The notes under the pieces were generated by a model, which searched no databases, was not told where the DNA came from, and saw nothing but the letters and a program-made list of their open reading frames with translations. 64,000 bases of DNA. Origin: Peribacillus sp. Bi96 (GTDB taxonomy: Bacteria; Bacillota; Bacilli; Bacillales; DSM-1321). Numbering within the stretch: position 1 is the first letter of the stretch; each line of letters begins with the position of its first letter. Positions 1 through 8,735 of the stretch are shown in pieces. A program made the translations under genes and the position numbers. Location of the stretch: assembly GCF_918698115.1 (NCBI RefSeq), contig NZ_CAKKLV010000002.1, positions 248,001 through 312,000 on the forward strand, read 5' to 3'.

Positions 1-167
1 TGCATAAAAAACTGATAATTGGTACACCTTCTCAAGTGAAGTATCGGCTTTTAGAAATTCAGGAGGCCTATAAAGCAGATGAAATAATGATCATAACCAT
101 CACTCATAAGTTGGAGGATAGGTTGAATTCGTATCGATTGATCGCTAGGGAACTACTGAACAGTTAA
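1..167 (+). CDS. LLM-class flavin-dependent oxidoreductase, C-terminal end (partial)
   Basis: The reading frame is open from the left edge to a TAA at 165-167 and encodes about 54 residues. The segment IGTPSQVK followed by ADEIMIITITH and a final RLNSYRLIARE is the usual C-terminal helix-strand-helix of luciferase-like (LLM) flavin monooxygenases, where the IGTP turn contacts FMN phosphate. The start lies outside the window. The next gene is a paralogue in the same orientation, so the two probably arose by duplication. The substrate cannot be inferred. Confidence 0.75.
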   Translation, partial: HKKLIIGTPSQVKYRLLEIQEAYKADEIMIITITHKLEDRLNSYRLIARELLNS

Positions 168-260
168 TTACTTCGAGCATTTTGTGTGCATTTTTTCTGC
201 ATTTTCTATATGATGGCTTTGCGTCCTTTTAATCATAAATAAGAGAAAGAAGTTGAAGAT

Positions 261-1283
261 ATGAATGCTGATCACCATGCAAAAAAACTTAGCGACATTT
301 CTTATTCCGTTCTGGACCTAGCTTCTATTGTCGAGGGTGGTACAGTTTCGGGAGCTTTTAAAAATACAATCGAATTGGCTAAGCATGCGGAGCAATGGAA
401 TTACAACCGTTTCTGGGTTGCCGAACACCATAGCATGCCTGGGATCGCAAGTTCTGCAACATCAGTGCTGATAGGGTATGTTGCTGGAAGGACAGAAAGA
501 ATTCGCGTGGGTTCAGGAGGCATAATGCTACCTAATCACGCACCACTGGTTATCGCAGAACAATTTGGAACATTGGAAGCAATGTATCCTGGTAGAATAG
601 ATTTGGGACTTGGTCGTGCTCCAGGAAGCGACCAATTTACTGCCATGGCACTCCGGGGCGATGTGCGAAATAACGGTCAGGATTTCCCTGAACAATTGGC
701 ACAGCTACGGAGTTATTTAGATGCAGATTCAAAACATAATCGAGTCCGTGCCATCCCTGGTGAGGGACAGGACATCCCGATTTGGCTGCTTGGGTCTAGT
801 GGCTTCAGTGCAGCATTATCAGCACAGCTGGGTCTGCCATTTTCTTTTGCAAGCCATTTTTCCCCTGAAAATACTCAACCAGCTTTAGCTCGTTATCGCA
901 ATAATTTCCAGCCATCAGAAGTTCTGGATAAACCGTACGTGATGGTAGGTATCAATGTATTTGCAGCTGATACTAGGGAAGAAGCTCAAAGGATTGCTAC
1001 ATCTTATCAACAGCAGTTTTTGAATTTGATACGAAATACACCTGGACAGTTGGCGCCGCCAGTTGATACGATGGAAGGCATTTGGACAGAATATGAAAAG
1101 TCCATTGTCATGAAACAGCTGAACGCTTCCATCATAGGAAACCATGAAGAGGTAAAAGAACAGCTGCAGACCTTTTTAGATGAAACACAGGCGGATGAAA
1201 TGATAATAAACTCTGCCATATATGATCAGGATGCACGCCTTCGTTCTTATGAAATCATTGCAGAAGTTACTGGAATGAAATAA
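261..1283 (+). CDS. LLM-class flavin-dependent oxidoreductase
   Basis: A 340-residue, full-length member of the bacterial luciferase-like family, a TIM-barrel enzyme using reduced FMN. Visible family signatures are AEHH at residues 54-57, [12 protein letters not shown] around 85-95, and GLGRAPG at 116-122. The C-terminus ends with the [10 protein letters not shown] helix also seen in the partial paralogue upstream. The start is ATG 261 behind a weak purine-rich site (AAGAGAAAG); no better start is near. A hairpin terminator follows directly. Most members of this subgroup are annotated only as putative monooxygenases, and no substrate is indicated by the neighbours. Confidence 0.85.
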   Translation: MNADHHAKKLSDISYSVLDLASIVEGGTVSGAFKNTIELAKHAEQWNYNRFWVAEHHSMPGIASSATSVLIGYVAGRTERIRVGSGGIMLPNHAPLVIAEQFGTLEAMYPGRIDLGLGRAPGSDQFTAMALRGDVRNNGQDFPEQLAQLRSYLDADSKHNRVRAIPGEGQDIPIWLLGSSGFSAALSAQLGLPFSFASHFSPENTQPALARYRNNFQPSEVLDKPYVMVGINVFAADTREEAQRIATSYQQQFLNLIRNTPGQLAPPVDTMEGIWTEYEKSIVMKQLNASIIGNHEEVKEQLQTFLDETQADEMIINSAIYDQDARLRSYEIIAEVTGMK

Positions 1284-1292
1284 GTGTCAATG

Positions 1293-1325
1293 AGCTTGCA
1301 GATGATGTATCTGCAAGCTTTTTTA
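1293..1325 (+). terminator. Rho-independent terminator of the LLM oxidoreductase
   Basis: Perfect 10-bp stem AGCTTGCAGA / TCTGCAAGCT with a short loop, followed by a T-run, ten bases after the stop codon. Confidence 0.85.
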
Positions 1326-1369
1326 TAAAATACATAACGATAGACCTATAAAAAAGGCAGGAGAGAAGA

Positions 1370-3115
1370 ATGAAACGAGAAGATCCTATATCCTTAATAT
1401 TTCACTTCACTGATAAACAAGGTGACAGCAAACCGCTATATTTTACGAACCCGAAAGAAGTGTGTATTGCCGAATCAATCGATGAAGTCCTTCCTCAATT
1501 TCAAAAAGTCCAGGAAGCGATTGAGCAGGGGCATTATGCAGCAGGATTTGTTTCGTATGAAGCGGCACCTGCTTTTGAAAAGTCTTTTAAAGTAAAAAAC
1601 GGAGCCACAATGCCTTTATTATGGTTCGGGATTTTTGAGAAACCGGAGGAATTACCGGAAAAAATGCCCGGTACTTTTCAATTGGCTGATTGGAAATCCG
1701 AAACGGATTCAAAAACCTATCATTCAGGATTTGAAAAGATAAAGTCCGAAATCGAGATAGGGAATACGTATCAGGTGAATTATACGATGCGTTTGCAATC
1801 CATGTTCAAAGGGGACGATTTTTCTTTTTTCGAACGCTTAAAGAGAGCACAACGATCGAACTATAGTGCTTATTTGAACGTGGGAACACATCGAATACTC
1901 TCAGCTTCCCCCGAGTTATTTTTCCGTTGGGAAGATGATCAGCTAATTACCCGACCTATGAAAGGAACGGTGAAGCGGGGAACGACACTAAAAATGGATC
2001 AGGTTAATGCAGACTGGTTAGCAGCCTCGGAAAAGAATCAAGCTGAGAACTATATGATTGTTGACCTGCTCAGAAATGACCTGGGGATGATTGCAGAACA
2101 AGGAAGCGTAGAGGTTCCACAACTTAAGGAAATTGAAAAATACCCGACCGTTTGGCAGATGACATCCACAATAACAGCCAAAACAAAACCAGAAACAACA
2201 ATCATTGATATATTCAAGGCACTTTTTCCATGTGGATCCATTACAGGGGCACCTAAAATAAAAACGATGGAAATCATCTCTGAAATAGAGAATTCACCAC
2301 GTGAAGTGTATTGCGGTGCAATTGGATTCATCACTCCGGAGTCCGAAGCTGTTTTTAATGTGCCGATTCGTACGGTTGTAATTGAAAAGGAGACAGGTAA
2401 AGCTGAGTATGGAGTAGGCGGTGGAATCACTTGGGATTCTGAGCTATTGGAGGAATATGACGAAGCCTTTTTAAAGGCCAAATTATTGACGGTGGAAAGG
2501 CCCACTTTTGAACTTTTGGAATCGATGAAGCTCAGCGATGGCGAATATGATTTGTTGAATGATCATATCGATCGAATGAAACAATCTGCTGATTACTTCA
2601 ATTATCGGTTCCCTGAATGGAATCTTAGAGATCAACTGCAAAAGTATGCGGATTTAAATCAAGGAACCGTGCAAAAAGTAAGGATATTACTTAGTGATAA
2701 CGGGGATTTTGAAATATCCGGACAAGCAATCAATCCCCTCGATTCTGAATTAAAGGTGATTGTGGCTGAAACTCCCATATCAAGTGGAAATCCATTTCTT
2801 TTTCATAAGACGACGAATCGTGAAGTTTATGAAAGTTTTCAAAAGAATCATCCTGACTTCTATGACGTTCTGCTTTGGAATGAAGAAGGATACATCACGG
2901 AATTCACGAATGGAAATGTTGTGGTGAAGATAAATGGGGACCTTTATACCCCTCCAATTGAATCAGGTCTACTTGCTGGCACTTTTCGTTGCGACTTAAT
3001 AAGGAAGAAGGAAATCAAGGAAAAACTAATTTCAAAGGCTGATCTTAATATGGCTGAGGAAATTTGGTTTATTAATAGTGTGCGGGGGAGATTAAAAGTA
3101 CATTTAATATTATAA
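1370..3115 (+). CDS. pabB: Aminodeoxychorismate synthase component I fused to aminodeoxychorismate lyase
   Basis: Bifunctional 581-residue protein of the p-aminobenzoate branch of folate synthesis. Residues about 110-375 form the chorismate-binding domain: SPELFF at 180-185, RPMKGT at 195-200 (the Lys typical of PabB rather than anthranilate synthase), PCGSITGAPK at 287-296 and GVGGGITWDS at 348-357. Residues about 378-581 are a class IV aminotransferase-like domain (PabC) ending in the FINSVRG segment. Such PabB-PabC fusions are common in bacteria. ATG 1370 lies behind GGCAGGAGAGAAG. No glutaminase partner (pabA) is nearby, so it must be supplied from elsewhere. The C-terminal tail after NSVRG is short but not obviously broken. 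Confidence 0.88.
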   Translation: MKREDPISLIFHFTDKQGDSKPLYFTNPKEVCIAESIDEVLPQFQKVQEAIEQGHYAAGFVSYEAAPAFEKSFKVKNGATMPLLWFGIFEKPEELPEKMPGTFQLADWKSETDSKTYHSGFEKIKSEIEIGNTYQVNYTMRLQSMFKGDDFSFFERLKRAQRSNYSAYLNVGTHRILSASPELFFRWEDDQLITRPMKGTVKRGTTLKMDQVNADWLAASEKNQAENYMIVDLLRNDLGMIAEQGSVEVPQLKEIEKYPTVWQMTSTITAKTKPETTIIDIFKALFPCGSITGAPKIKTMEIISEIENSPREVYCGAIGFITPESEAVFNVPIRTVVIEKETGKAEYGVGGGITWDSELLEEYDEAFLKAKLLTVERPTFELLESMKLSDGEYDLLNDHIDRMKQSADYFNYRFPEWNLRDQLQKYADLNQGTVQKVRILLSDNGDFEISGQAINPLDSELKVIVAETPISSGNPFLFHKTTNREVYESFQKNHPDFYDVLLWNEEGYITEFTNGNVVVKINGDLYTPPIESGLLAGTFRCDLIRKKEIKEKLISKADLNMAEEIWFINSVRGRLKVHLIL

Positions 3116-3182
3116 ATGGATATGTATGGCTGAAAAAAGAATAGTTTGACCTGCATAGCAATTTGTTGAGTTATAGTTGATA

Positions 3183-3721
3183 ATGAATGCTCAAAAAATT
3201 GCAGGTTTATCGATGATGGAGTGGAAGGATAGATATCCATTACTAAAAAGACGTATGGTGATGGATGAAGTCTTCTTGATGAATCCAGATTACGCATCTG
3301 ATCAGGAAAACACAGTCGTTCAAAAGGAACAGGTTAAAGCGGCTGAAGGGGATCATTGATTCACCATTTGCAGAGATTCCTTCCATGCAAAAAAAGGCCT
3401 TCGGAACTAGTTTCAAAATTGATGACCCTCATTCTAAGCGGCAGCTATACCATTCAGGATAATAGGTTATTTGAACTGCTAAAAATGGCTGAGACAGTGG
3501 GGGATTATTTAGAGCCATCTGCTCTCGCAGGAGCATTTGTTCCCGTCCAACTTTTGTCACGTTTGGAAGGTAGGAATTATCTTATGGATCAAAAACCGCT
3601 GGATAAAATGAACCAGTCCACTCCTATCATTTGGGCGACAGGCGGCAGCATGATGCCAAAAGATATGATGGAACAATATTTATCTAAAAAAATGTCCACA
3701 GTGGTGATATTCTTAGTTTAA
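3183..3721 (+). pseudogene. Decayed D-serine ammonia-lyase (dsdA) remnant
   Basis: Three pieces in three different frames match successive parts of D-serine dehydratase. Codons from 3183 give an N-terminal segment (WKDRYPLLKRR...EVFLMNP). From about 3349 a second frame reads GIIDSPFAEIPSMQKKAFG, the segment preceding the PLP domain. From about 3425 a third frame reads SGSYTIQDNRLFELL, then LEPSALAGAF and IIWATGGSMMPKDMMEQYL, the family's C-terminus. About 200 or more central residues, including the PLP-lysine region, are missing. Two frameshifts plus a large deletion make this a non-functional fossil. I rely on remembered family sequence, so exact deletion borders are approximate. Confidence 0.85.
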
Positions 3722-3725
3722 AGAC

Positions 3726-3770
3726 AAAAGGGTTTTGGAATGGTCTCATTCCGAAACCCTTTTGATTTTT
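3726..3770 (+). terminator. Rho-independent terminator after the dsdA fossil
   Basis: Long inverted repeat AAAAGGGTTT...AAACCCTTTT flanking TGGAATG/CATTCCG arms, followed by a T-rich tract. It is intact although the gene it served has decayed. Confidence 0.8.
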
Positions 3771-3834
3771 ATTGGATTTGAAGCAGGCTGGAATGAATAA
3801 GTAAACTGTTTTGTACGTTCGTCTTTGTCGCACT

Positions 3835-4160
3835 TACTTATCAAAACTTTTCTTGGAGAGATTGACTTTTTCGTGGTCTTTACGGTCTTCGTTCATCTCA
3901 TTTTGGAGTTCTTGATAAGCACGCGTTTCTTCCGCACAATCCTCTTTTCAAATTTACGTTTATTTCATTCTCCTTCACTTGTGTGGAATCAACAAAACGT
4001 GTTTCTGTACCGATTTACTGAATCTCTTTAGTGATCTTTAAAGCGACGCTCGTAGTTTTTAAAGAAGAGATCCTTTATCATGAAAGACGTAACTAAAACC
4101 AGCGATAGGCTTTGTTCGTATATTTCTCCTCAATGGCCTTACGTATCGAGCGAATACAGA
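3835..4160 (-). pseudogene. Degenerate IS1182-type transposase fragment
   Basis: Read on the minus strand, scattered frames give AIEEKYTNKAYRWF, FFKNYERRFKDH, FVDSTQVKEN and a later lysine-rich NEDRKDH segment. Their order matches the N-terminal half of IS1182-family DDE transposases (RWF near the start, KNYERRF, then DSTHVKANANK). Frames are interrupted by several stops and shifts, so it cannot encode a protein. No terminal inverted repeats were recognised. Together with the neighbouring dsdA fossil this marks a decay zone between pabB and pdxR. Confidence 0.65.
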
Positions 4161-4205
4161 AAATATATGGAATGAAGTTCGTTTAACTAAAATAACAGGA
4201 TTAAA

Positions 4206-4405
4206 ACAAAGTGTATTGGAACGGGTGTACACGACTCCTTTGGGAAAAGCGCGTTAAAGGGGAGACCCCACAGCCGCAAAGGCGCCATGGAGGCTGCCGG
4301 GACCGCCCATGGAAAAAGCGTGTGCCTGTAGTGAAAATCAACGTTCAAATTGTACAAACCAAAAAACCGTAGACAAGCTCGATTTTCAGCGAGTTTGTCT
4401 ACAGT
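4206..4405 (+). repeat. Interspersed repeat copy 1, ending in a terminator-like hairpin
   Basis: About 200 bp, reading GATTGGAACG-like start, ACTCCT..GGGAAAAGCGCG, a GC-rich core (GGGGAGACCCC, GGCGCC, GGAGGCTGCC), then GAAAATCAACGTTCAAATTG and a hairpin GTAGACAAGCTCG / CGAGTTTGTCTAC. Near-identical blocks occur inverted at 21272-21468 and 21491-21676. The hairpin lies just downstream of pdxR on its strand and is followed there by GGTTTTTTGG, so it probably terminates pdxR transcription. The repeat is non-coding. Its core resembles palindromic elements I recall from many Bacillus genomes. Confidence 0.8.
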
Positions 4406-4438
4406 CTGAGAAGATCACTGTCGTGAACCTTTTGTTCC

Positions 4439-5833
4439 TTATAAACCCCATGCGTTCAATAAAAGGTGAATCGCTTTTTCCAATTCAGCTTCTGGGATCC
4501 CTGCAAAGCCCAATATGATTTTTGGAGGATGTTCGTCAAACTTTTCAATTGAATATGAGGATAATCCATAAATTTTAATATGGTGTTCGTTTGCCTTTTG
4601 AATGAGTGTTTGCTCATCCATGCCGTTCTTCACGATCAGGACGATATGTAATCCTGACCGCTCACCAATGATGGATATTTGTGAATGGGGCTTAAACAAA
4701 TCGATCACTTTATCCAATTTGCGCCGGTATACTTTCCGCATCCGGTTTAAATGCTTTTCGAAATCCCCTTCCTTCATGAACTGTGTCAATACATGTTGAT
4801 CAATCCTAGAAACGGTAGAATGGTAAAAAGATAATTCCTGTTGATGCCTTTGTAACAACGGAGCGGGAAGAACCATATAACTGATCCGAATGGAAGGCAT
4901 CAATGATTTGGAGAATGATCCTAAGTAAACCACCTTTTCTCCAGCATCCATACTTTGTAAGGAAGGAATCGTTTTTCCACTATAACGAAATTCGCTATCA
5001 TAATCGTCTTCGATTATATAGCGGTTTGCTGCACCTTGAGCCCAGTTCAACAATCGCGTCCTTCTGTTAACGGAAAGGATCGTCCCATAGGGAAAGTGAT
5101 GGGAAGGCGTGACATATACTACGTCGATATTGGAATCTTCAATTGGGTTGACCTTTACGCCTTCCTCATCAATTTGCAGGGGATGGACTTCATTTGGGTA
5201 GCTGCGTAAAATCCTGTGTATCAAGTGATAACCAGGATCTTCTACACCATATATCGTATTTTTATCGAAAAGAAGGACTAGCTGCTGCAATAAAATTTCC
5301 ATTCCTGCGCCAATGATGATCTGTTCAGGTACACATTGAACACCACGTGCATGATACAAATAATGCGCAATTTCACACCGCAATTCATATTCCCCTTGGG
5401 AATCCCCCAGTAAAAGCAACTCTTGATGTGATTCATCGATTTTATTTTTTGTATATTTTCGCCATTTTTCAAATGGGAAGTTTTCCGTGTCAATTTGGCT
5501 GGGATGAAAATGGTACAGCAATTCCCCTTCATTATCCCTCATTTGTTCCAAGGAAACTTGGTTCGTTTGCGTATACTCTAAATCTTCGTACGTTTGAATA
5601 TAGTACCCTTTTCTTGGTATGACTTCAACATATCCTTCAGCAGTTAACTGTTCATATGCAGTTTCGACAGTATTTTGACTGATCTGAAGGAACTCTGCCA
5701 ATTTACGTTTTGAAGGCAGTTTTGTACCAAAAAGAAGACGGCCATCAATAATCTCTTTTTTAATATGTGAATATAATTGTTCGTACAAAGGTACATCACT
5801 AAACCGATTTAAATCGCATGAAAGCATATTCAT
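4439..5833 (-). CDS. pdxR: MocR/GabR-type PLP-dependent regulator of vitamin B6 synthesis (PdxR-like)
   Basis: 464 residues. An N-terminal winged helix-turn-helix of GntR type (about 15-80, PLYEQLYSHIKKEI, then LPSKRKLAEFL and NTVETAYEQL) is joined to an aminotransferase class I fold. EDDYDSEFRY at 275-284 and the PLP-binding Lys309 in SFSKSL are intact. MocR proteins sense PLP through this lysine. Divergent placement next to pdxST is the classic context of PdxR, which activates pdxST when PLP is low. ATG 5833 is preceded by AAGGTGG at good spacing. The regulatory role is inferred from family and position. Confidence 0.88.
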   Translation of the reverse strand: MNMLSCDLNRFSDVPLYEQLYSHIKKEIIDGRLLFGTKLPSKRKLAEFLQISQNTVETAYEQLTAEGYVEVIPRKGYYIQTYEDLEYTQTNQVSLEQMRDNEGELLYHFHPSQIDTENFPFEKWRKYTKNKIDESHQELLLLGDSQGEYELRCEIAHYLYHARGVQCVPEQIIIGAGMEILLQQLVLLFDKNTIYGVEDPGYHLIHRILRSYPNEVHPLQIDEEGVKVNPIEDSNIDVVYVTPSHHFPYGTILSVNRRTRLLNWAQGAANRYIIEDDYDSEFRYSGKTIPSLQSMDAGEKVVYLGSFSKSLMPSIRISYMVLPAPLLQRHQQELSFYHSTVSRIDQHVLTQFMKEGDFEKHLNRMRKVYRRKLDKVIDLFKPHSQISIIGERSGLHIVLIVKNGMDEQTLIQKANEHHIKIYGLSSYSIEKFDEHPPKIILGFAGIPEAELEKAIHLLLNAWGL

Positions 5834-5893
5834 TTTGTTTCCACCTTTTTAGATAAAATAACCTGAACCCATTAAATTAATTAAAACTGACAC

Positions 5894-5922
5894 TTTCAAT
5901 GCGGTCAACATTTTTTTATACT
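5894..5922 (+). promoter_or_regulatory. Predicted sigma-A promoter of pdxST
   Basis: TTTCAA and TATACT separated by 17 bp lie about 45 bp before the pdxS start, inside the 133-bp pdxR-pdxS intergenic region. PdxR would be expected to bind here, but I see no unambiguous direct repeats. Confidence 0.5.
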
Positions 5923-5966
5923 AAGCCTAACAAATCAAAAAAATGCAAATATTAGGGGGAAGAGAA

Positions 5967-6854
5967 ATGGAAAAATTATTAGGAACTGACACAGTAAAAA
6001 GAGGAATGGCACAAATGCAAAAAGGTGGCGTAATTATGGACGTCATTAATGCCGAACAAGCAAAAATCGCTGAAGCATCTGGTGCTGTTGCAGTCATGGC
6101 ATTAGAAAGGGTACCTTCTGATATTCGTGCAGCTGGTGGTGTAGCAAGAATGGCAGATCCTCGAATCGTTGAGGAAGTAATGAATGCTGTTTCCATTCCT
6201 GTCATGGCAAAAGGAAGGATTGGTCATATCGTTGAAGCCAGGATTCTGGAATCAATGGGGGTTGATTATATTGACGAAAGCGAAGTGCTGACGCCTGCTG
6301 ATGAAGAATATCATTTGTTAAAAAGCGATTTCACAGTACCTTTCGTTTGTGGATGCCGTGACTTAGGCGAAGCTGCACGCCGGATTGGCGAAGGAGCATC
6401 AATGCTTCGTACAAAAGGAGAACCTGGAACGGGAAATATTGTGGAAGCTGTGCGACATATGAGAAAGGTTTTGTCCCAAATTCGTAAAGTGAGCGTAATG
6501 AGTGACGATGAATTAATGACAGAAGCAAAAATCTTAGGTGCTCCTTATGAGATTCTAAGAGAAATCAAACGGACAGGTAAATTGCCGGTAGTTAACTTTG
6601 CAGCTGGCGGAATTGCCACTCCTGCAGATGCAGCACTGATGATGGAATTGGGAGCAGATGGCGTATTTGTCGGATCTGGTATATTTAAATCTGAAAATCC
6701 AGAAAAATTCGCATCCGCAATCGTTCAAGCAACTACATATTTCACTGATTATGAATTGATAGGCCGATTGTCAAAAGAGTTGGGCAGTGCAATGAAAGGA
6801 ATTGATATTTCCAAACTGGCTCCAGCAGAACGGATGCAGGAACGTGGTTGGTAA
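5967..6854 (+). CDS. pdxS: Pyridoxal 5'-phosphate synthase, synthase subunit PdxS
   Basis: 295 residues, the usual length. PdxS condenses ribose 5-phosphate, glyceraldehyde 3-phosphate and ammonia from PdxT into PLP, working as a 12 + 12 cytosolic complex. The barrel is very well conserved: [16 protein letters not shown] at the N-terminus, catalytic lysines Lys82 (MAKGRIGH) and Lys150 ([11 protein letters not shown]), and the [13 protein letters not shown] phosphate-binding loop. ATG 5967 follows AGGGGGAAGAGAA. An in-frame ATG at 5943 has no ribosome binding site and would add residues absent from the family. pdxT begins one base after the stop. Confidence 0.97.
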   Translation: MEKLLGTDTVKRGMAQMQKGGVIMDVINAEQAKIAEASGAVAVMALERVPSDIRAAGGVARMADPRIVEEVMNAVSIPVMAKGRIGHIVEARILESMGVDYIDESEVLTPADEEYHLLKSDFTVPFVCGCRDLGEAARRIGEGASMLRTKGEPGTGNIVEAVRHMRKVLSQIRKVSVMSDDELMTEAKILGAPYEILREIKRTGKLPVVNFAAGGIATPADAALMMELGADGVFVGSGIFKSENPEKFASAIVQATTYFTDYELIGRLSKELGSAMKGIDISKLAPAERMQERGW

Positions 6855-6855
6855 T

Positions 6856-7455
6856 ATGTTAACGATCGGTGTTTTGGGATTACAGGGTGCAGTTGAAGAA
6901 CACTTGAACCAAATCAAAGCTGCTGGTGAACAAGCAATCATAGTAAAAAAACCAGAACAGTTGGAAGAAATCGATGGCTTAATCATTCCAGGCGGAGAAA
7001 GCACTACGATGAGAAAGCTAATGGATCGATACGGATTTATGGAACCAATCAAAACTTTCTTCGAAGATAAAAAACCTATTTTCGGTACATGTGCGGGGAT
7101 GGTATTGGCGGCCAATCAATTGACTGGTGATGAGGAGGCCTATCTTGAACTAATGGACATTTCCGTGAAAAGGAACGGATTTGGACGTCAACGGGATAGT
7201 TTCGAAGCCGATCTCTCAATCAAAGGATTGGATGAACCATTTAAAGCTGTTTTCATCCGAGCGCCATTCGCGGAGGATATTGGAGAAGATGTAGAGATAT
7301 TGGCAGTTTATGAAGAGAATGTTGTGGCCGCGAGACAAGAACATGTCCTGGTTAGTGCGTTTCATCCAGAATTAACAGGGGATGATCGTATTATGCAACT
7401 TTTTATTCAAATGGTAAAGACATCTATAAATAAAGCTGAATTGAAAACCTGCTAA
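6856..7455 (+). CDS. pdxT: Pyridoxal 5'-phosphate synthase, glutaminase subunit PdxT
   Basis: 199 residues, a class I glutamine amidotransferase that hydrolyses glutamine and channels ammonia to PdxS. The catalytic triad is present: Cys79 in FGTCAGM, and His170 and Glu172 in FHPELTGD. GGESTT at 47-52 forms the oxyanion strand. The gene starts one base after pdxS stops, indicating translational coupling. An upstream in-frame start at 6802 lies inside pdxS and is not needed. A strong hairpin terminator follows nine bases after the stop, so the operon is just pdxST. Confidence 0.97.
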   Translation: MLTIGVLGLQGAVEEHLNQIKAAGEQAIIVKKPEQLEEIDGLIIPGGESTTMRKLMDRYGFMEPIKTFFEDKKPIFGTCAGMVLAANQLTGDEEAYLELMDISVKRNGFGRQRDSFEADLSIKGLDEPFKAVFIRAPFAEDIGEDVEILAVYEENVVAARQEHVLVSAFHPELTGDDRIMQLFIQMVKTSINKAELKTC

Positions 7456-7463
7456 ACATCATC

Positions 7464-7492
7464 AAGCTGTCCTATTATTAGGACAGCTTTTG
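7464..7492 (+). terminator. Rho-independent terminator of pdxST
   Basis: Perfect stem AAGCTGTCCT / AGGACAGCTT with six-base loop, followed by TTTTG. Confidence 0.9.
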
Positions 7493-7529
7493 TATGCTCC
7501 TTTCCAAAAAGGGAACGAAATCATATTGC

Positions 7530-7580
7530 TTGAATTTACCATTCGATAAATCTATACTAAATAAGTGAGTGGTCACTCAC
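7530..7580 (+). promoter_or_regulatory. Promoter with palindromic operator, probably TetR-controlled
   Basis: TTGAAT (7530-7535) and TATACT (7553-7558) are 17 bp apart. Seven bases downstream, over the expected transcription start, lies the dyad GTGAGTG-GT-CACTCAC (7565-7580). Such short GC-flanked dyads are typical of TetR-family repressor sites, and a TetR-family gene begins about 340 bp downstream. The link is inferred. Confidence 0.6.
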
Positions 7581-7590
7581 ATCTTTAGTT

Positions 7591-7743
7591 TTGAACATTG
7601 AAGAGGACCATGTCGTTGTTGCATATATTAATGAAAAGATGGAGCAGGATGCTCGTTTCAATCAAGGTTATAAAGAATGCAAGAGATATGCGCGGTATAT
7701 TAATGTGACCTTAAGCGATCAGTTGAAGTGTAGTCATGGTTGA
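7591..7743 (+). pseudogene. Short unrecognised ORF, possible gene remnant
   Basis: A 50-codon frame could begin with TTG 7591 and reads EEDHVVVAYINEKMEQD, then NQGYKECKRYARYIN, before a TGA. There is no ribosome binding site, but codon composition looks protein-like and it directly follows the promoter-operator. I do not recognise the family. It may be the tail of a deleted gene once controlled by the TetR-family protein downstream, or chance. Confidence 0.25.
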
Positions 7744-7921
7744 GGATGGCTAGGCATTTTATACATGATTTTTTAGAAAAGAAATCATTTCATAGACACT
7801 GTTTTCTACAAATGGGATTTCTCAATGATCAAAGGTAATAATGACTGTTAAATACCATCTAAGAATAATGAAAAAATGATGGGTGAAACAGTTTTATCTT
7901 TTTAAAAGAAGGTTGATATTT

Positions 7922-8497
7922 TTGAAAAAAGGGCAGCAAACTAAAGAACGAATCATGAATGTAGCCCGGACTCTTTTTGCCACTAAAGGTTTTGATATGA
8001 CCAGGACGAATGAAATTGCCTCTGCTTGCAATGTTTCCGAAGCTACTATTTACAAATATTTTGTTAGTAAAAAAGATTTACTTTTGGCTACAATTACACC
8101 TAATGAAAAAGAAGAGTCTGAAGAAGGGATTAGCCATCTATCTACAGATGATCTTATGGAGAATCATGTTTCCACAATGATAAAGAAAATTCTTGAAAAT
8201 AAAGAACAGTTTTCAATATTATTCAGGGAAACACAACTCGATCAAGATATTTCAAAACAATATATTGAACAAATTTTTAAGCCGAATGCCAAACATATTG
8301 AAATACAGAAGAGAATAGATAGAGGAGAGATACAATATATCTCTGATATCACCCTATTTAATGTTGGGATTATTTCTTTTACATTGGCATTATCTACTCA
8401 TAATGAGATACATCACCAGAAAAAGGAACCATATTTTAGTTCTGAAAGAATCAATAGCATTGCCCAGCTTTTAGTTTATGGTATTCACGGAAAATAA
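7922..8497 (+). CDS. TetR/AcrR-family transcriptional regulator
   Basis: 191 residues. The N-terminal helix-turn-helix spans about 1-50: KGQQTKERIMNVARTLFATKGF, then TNEIASACNVSEATIYKYFVSKKDLL, the diagnostic recognition helix of TetR proteins. The C-terminal ligand domain is divergent. I choose TTG 7922 because AAGAAGG sits nine bases upstream and the protein then starts at the usual position; GTG 7883 would add 13 residues with no ribosome binding site. The probable operator is the dyad at 7565-7580. A terminator follows. The ligand is unknown. Confidence 0.88.
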   Translation: MKKGQQTKERIMNVARTLFATKGFDMTRTNEIASACNVSEATIYKYFVSKKDLLLATITPNEKEESEEGISHLSTDDLMENHVSTMIKKILENKEQFSILFRETQLDQDISKQYIEQIFKPNAKHIEIQKRIDRGEIQYISDITLFNVGIISFTLALSTHNEIHHQKKEPYFSSERINSIAQLLVYGIHGK

Positions 8498-8511
8498 AAT
8501 CATACATAATG

Positions 8512-8564
8512 AAACGGTCCTATTAAAGGCATGGGTATCATGCCACAAATAGGACCGTTTTTTC
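8512..8564 (+). terminator. Rho-independent terminator of the TetR gene
   Basis: AACGGTCCTATT / AATAGGACCGTT stem with an inner GGCATG-loop-CATGCC hairpin, followed by a run of T. Confidence 0.88.
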
Positions 8565-8735
8565 GATTAGGTAGCAATCAAGCAAGCTGATGAACTGGTG
8601 AATCCGTGCCAATATCAATAAACTGGAGTTTAAGATTTGACATATATTTTTCAGACTATTACGATAAATGCATGCTTCATGAAAAGCTATTTCGAGGATT
8701 CGTATCAGGATATCATGTAAAATAGGGGGATAAAT

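Noticed and set aside
5943..5966. An earlier in-frame ATG for pdxS
   Set aside because: It has no ribosome binding site and encodes the Shine-Dalgarno sequence itself; the family begins at [14 protein letters not shown].
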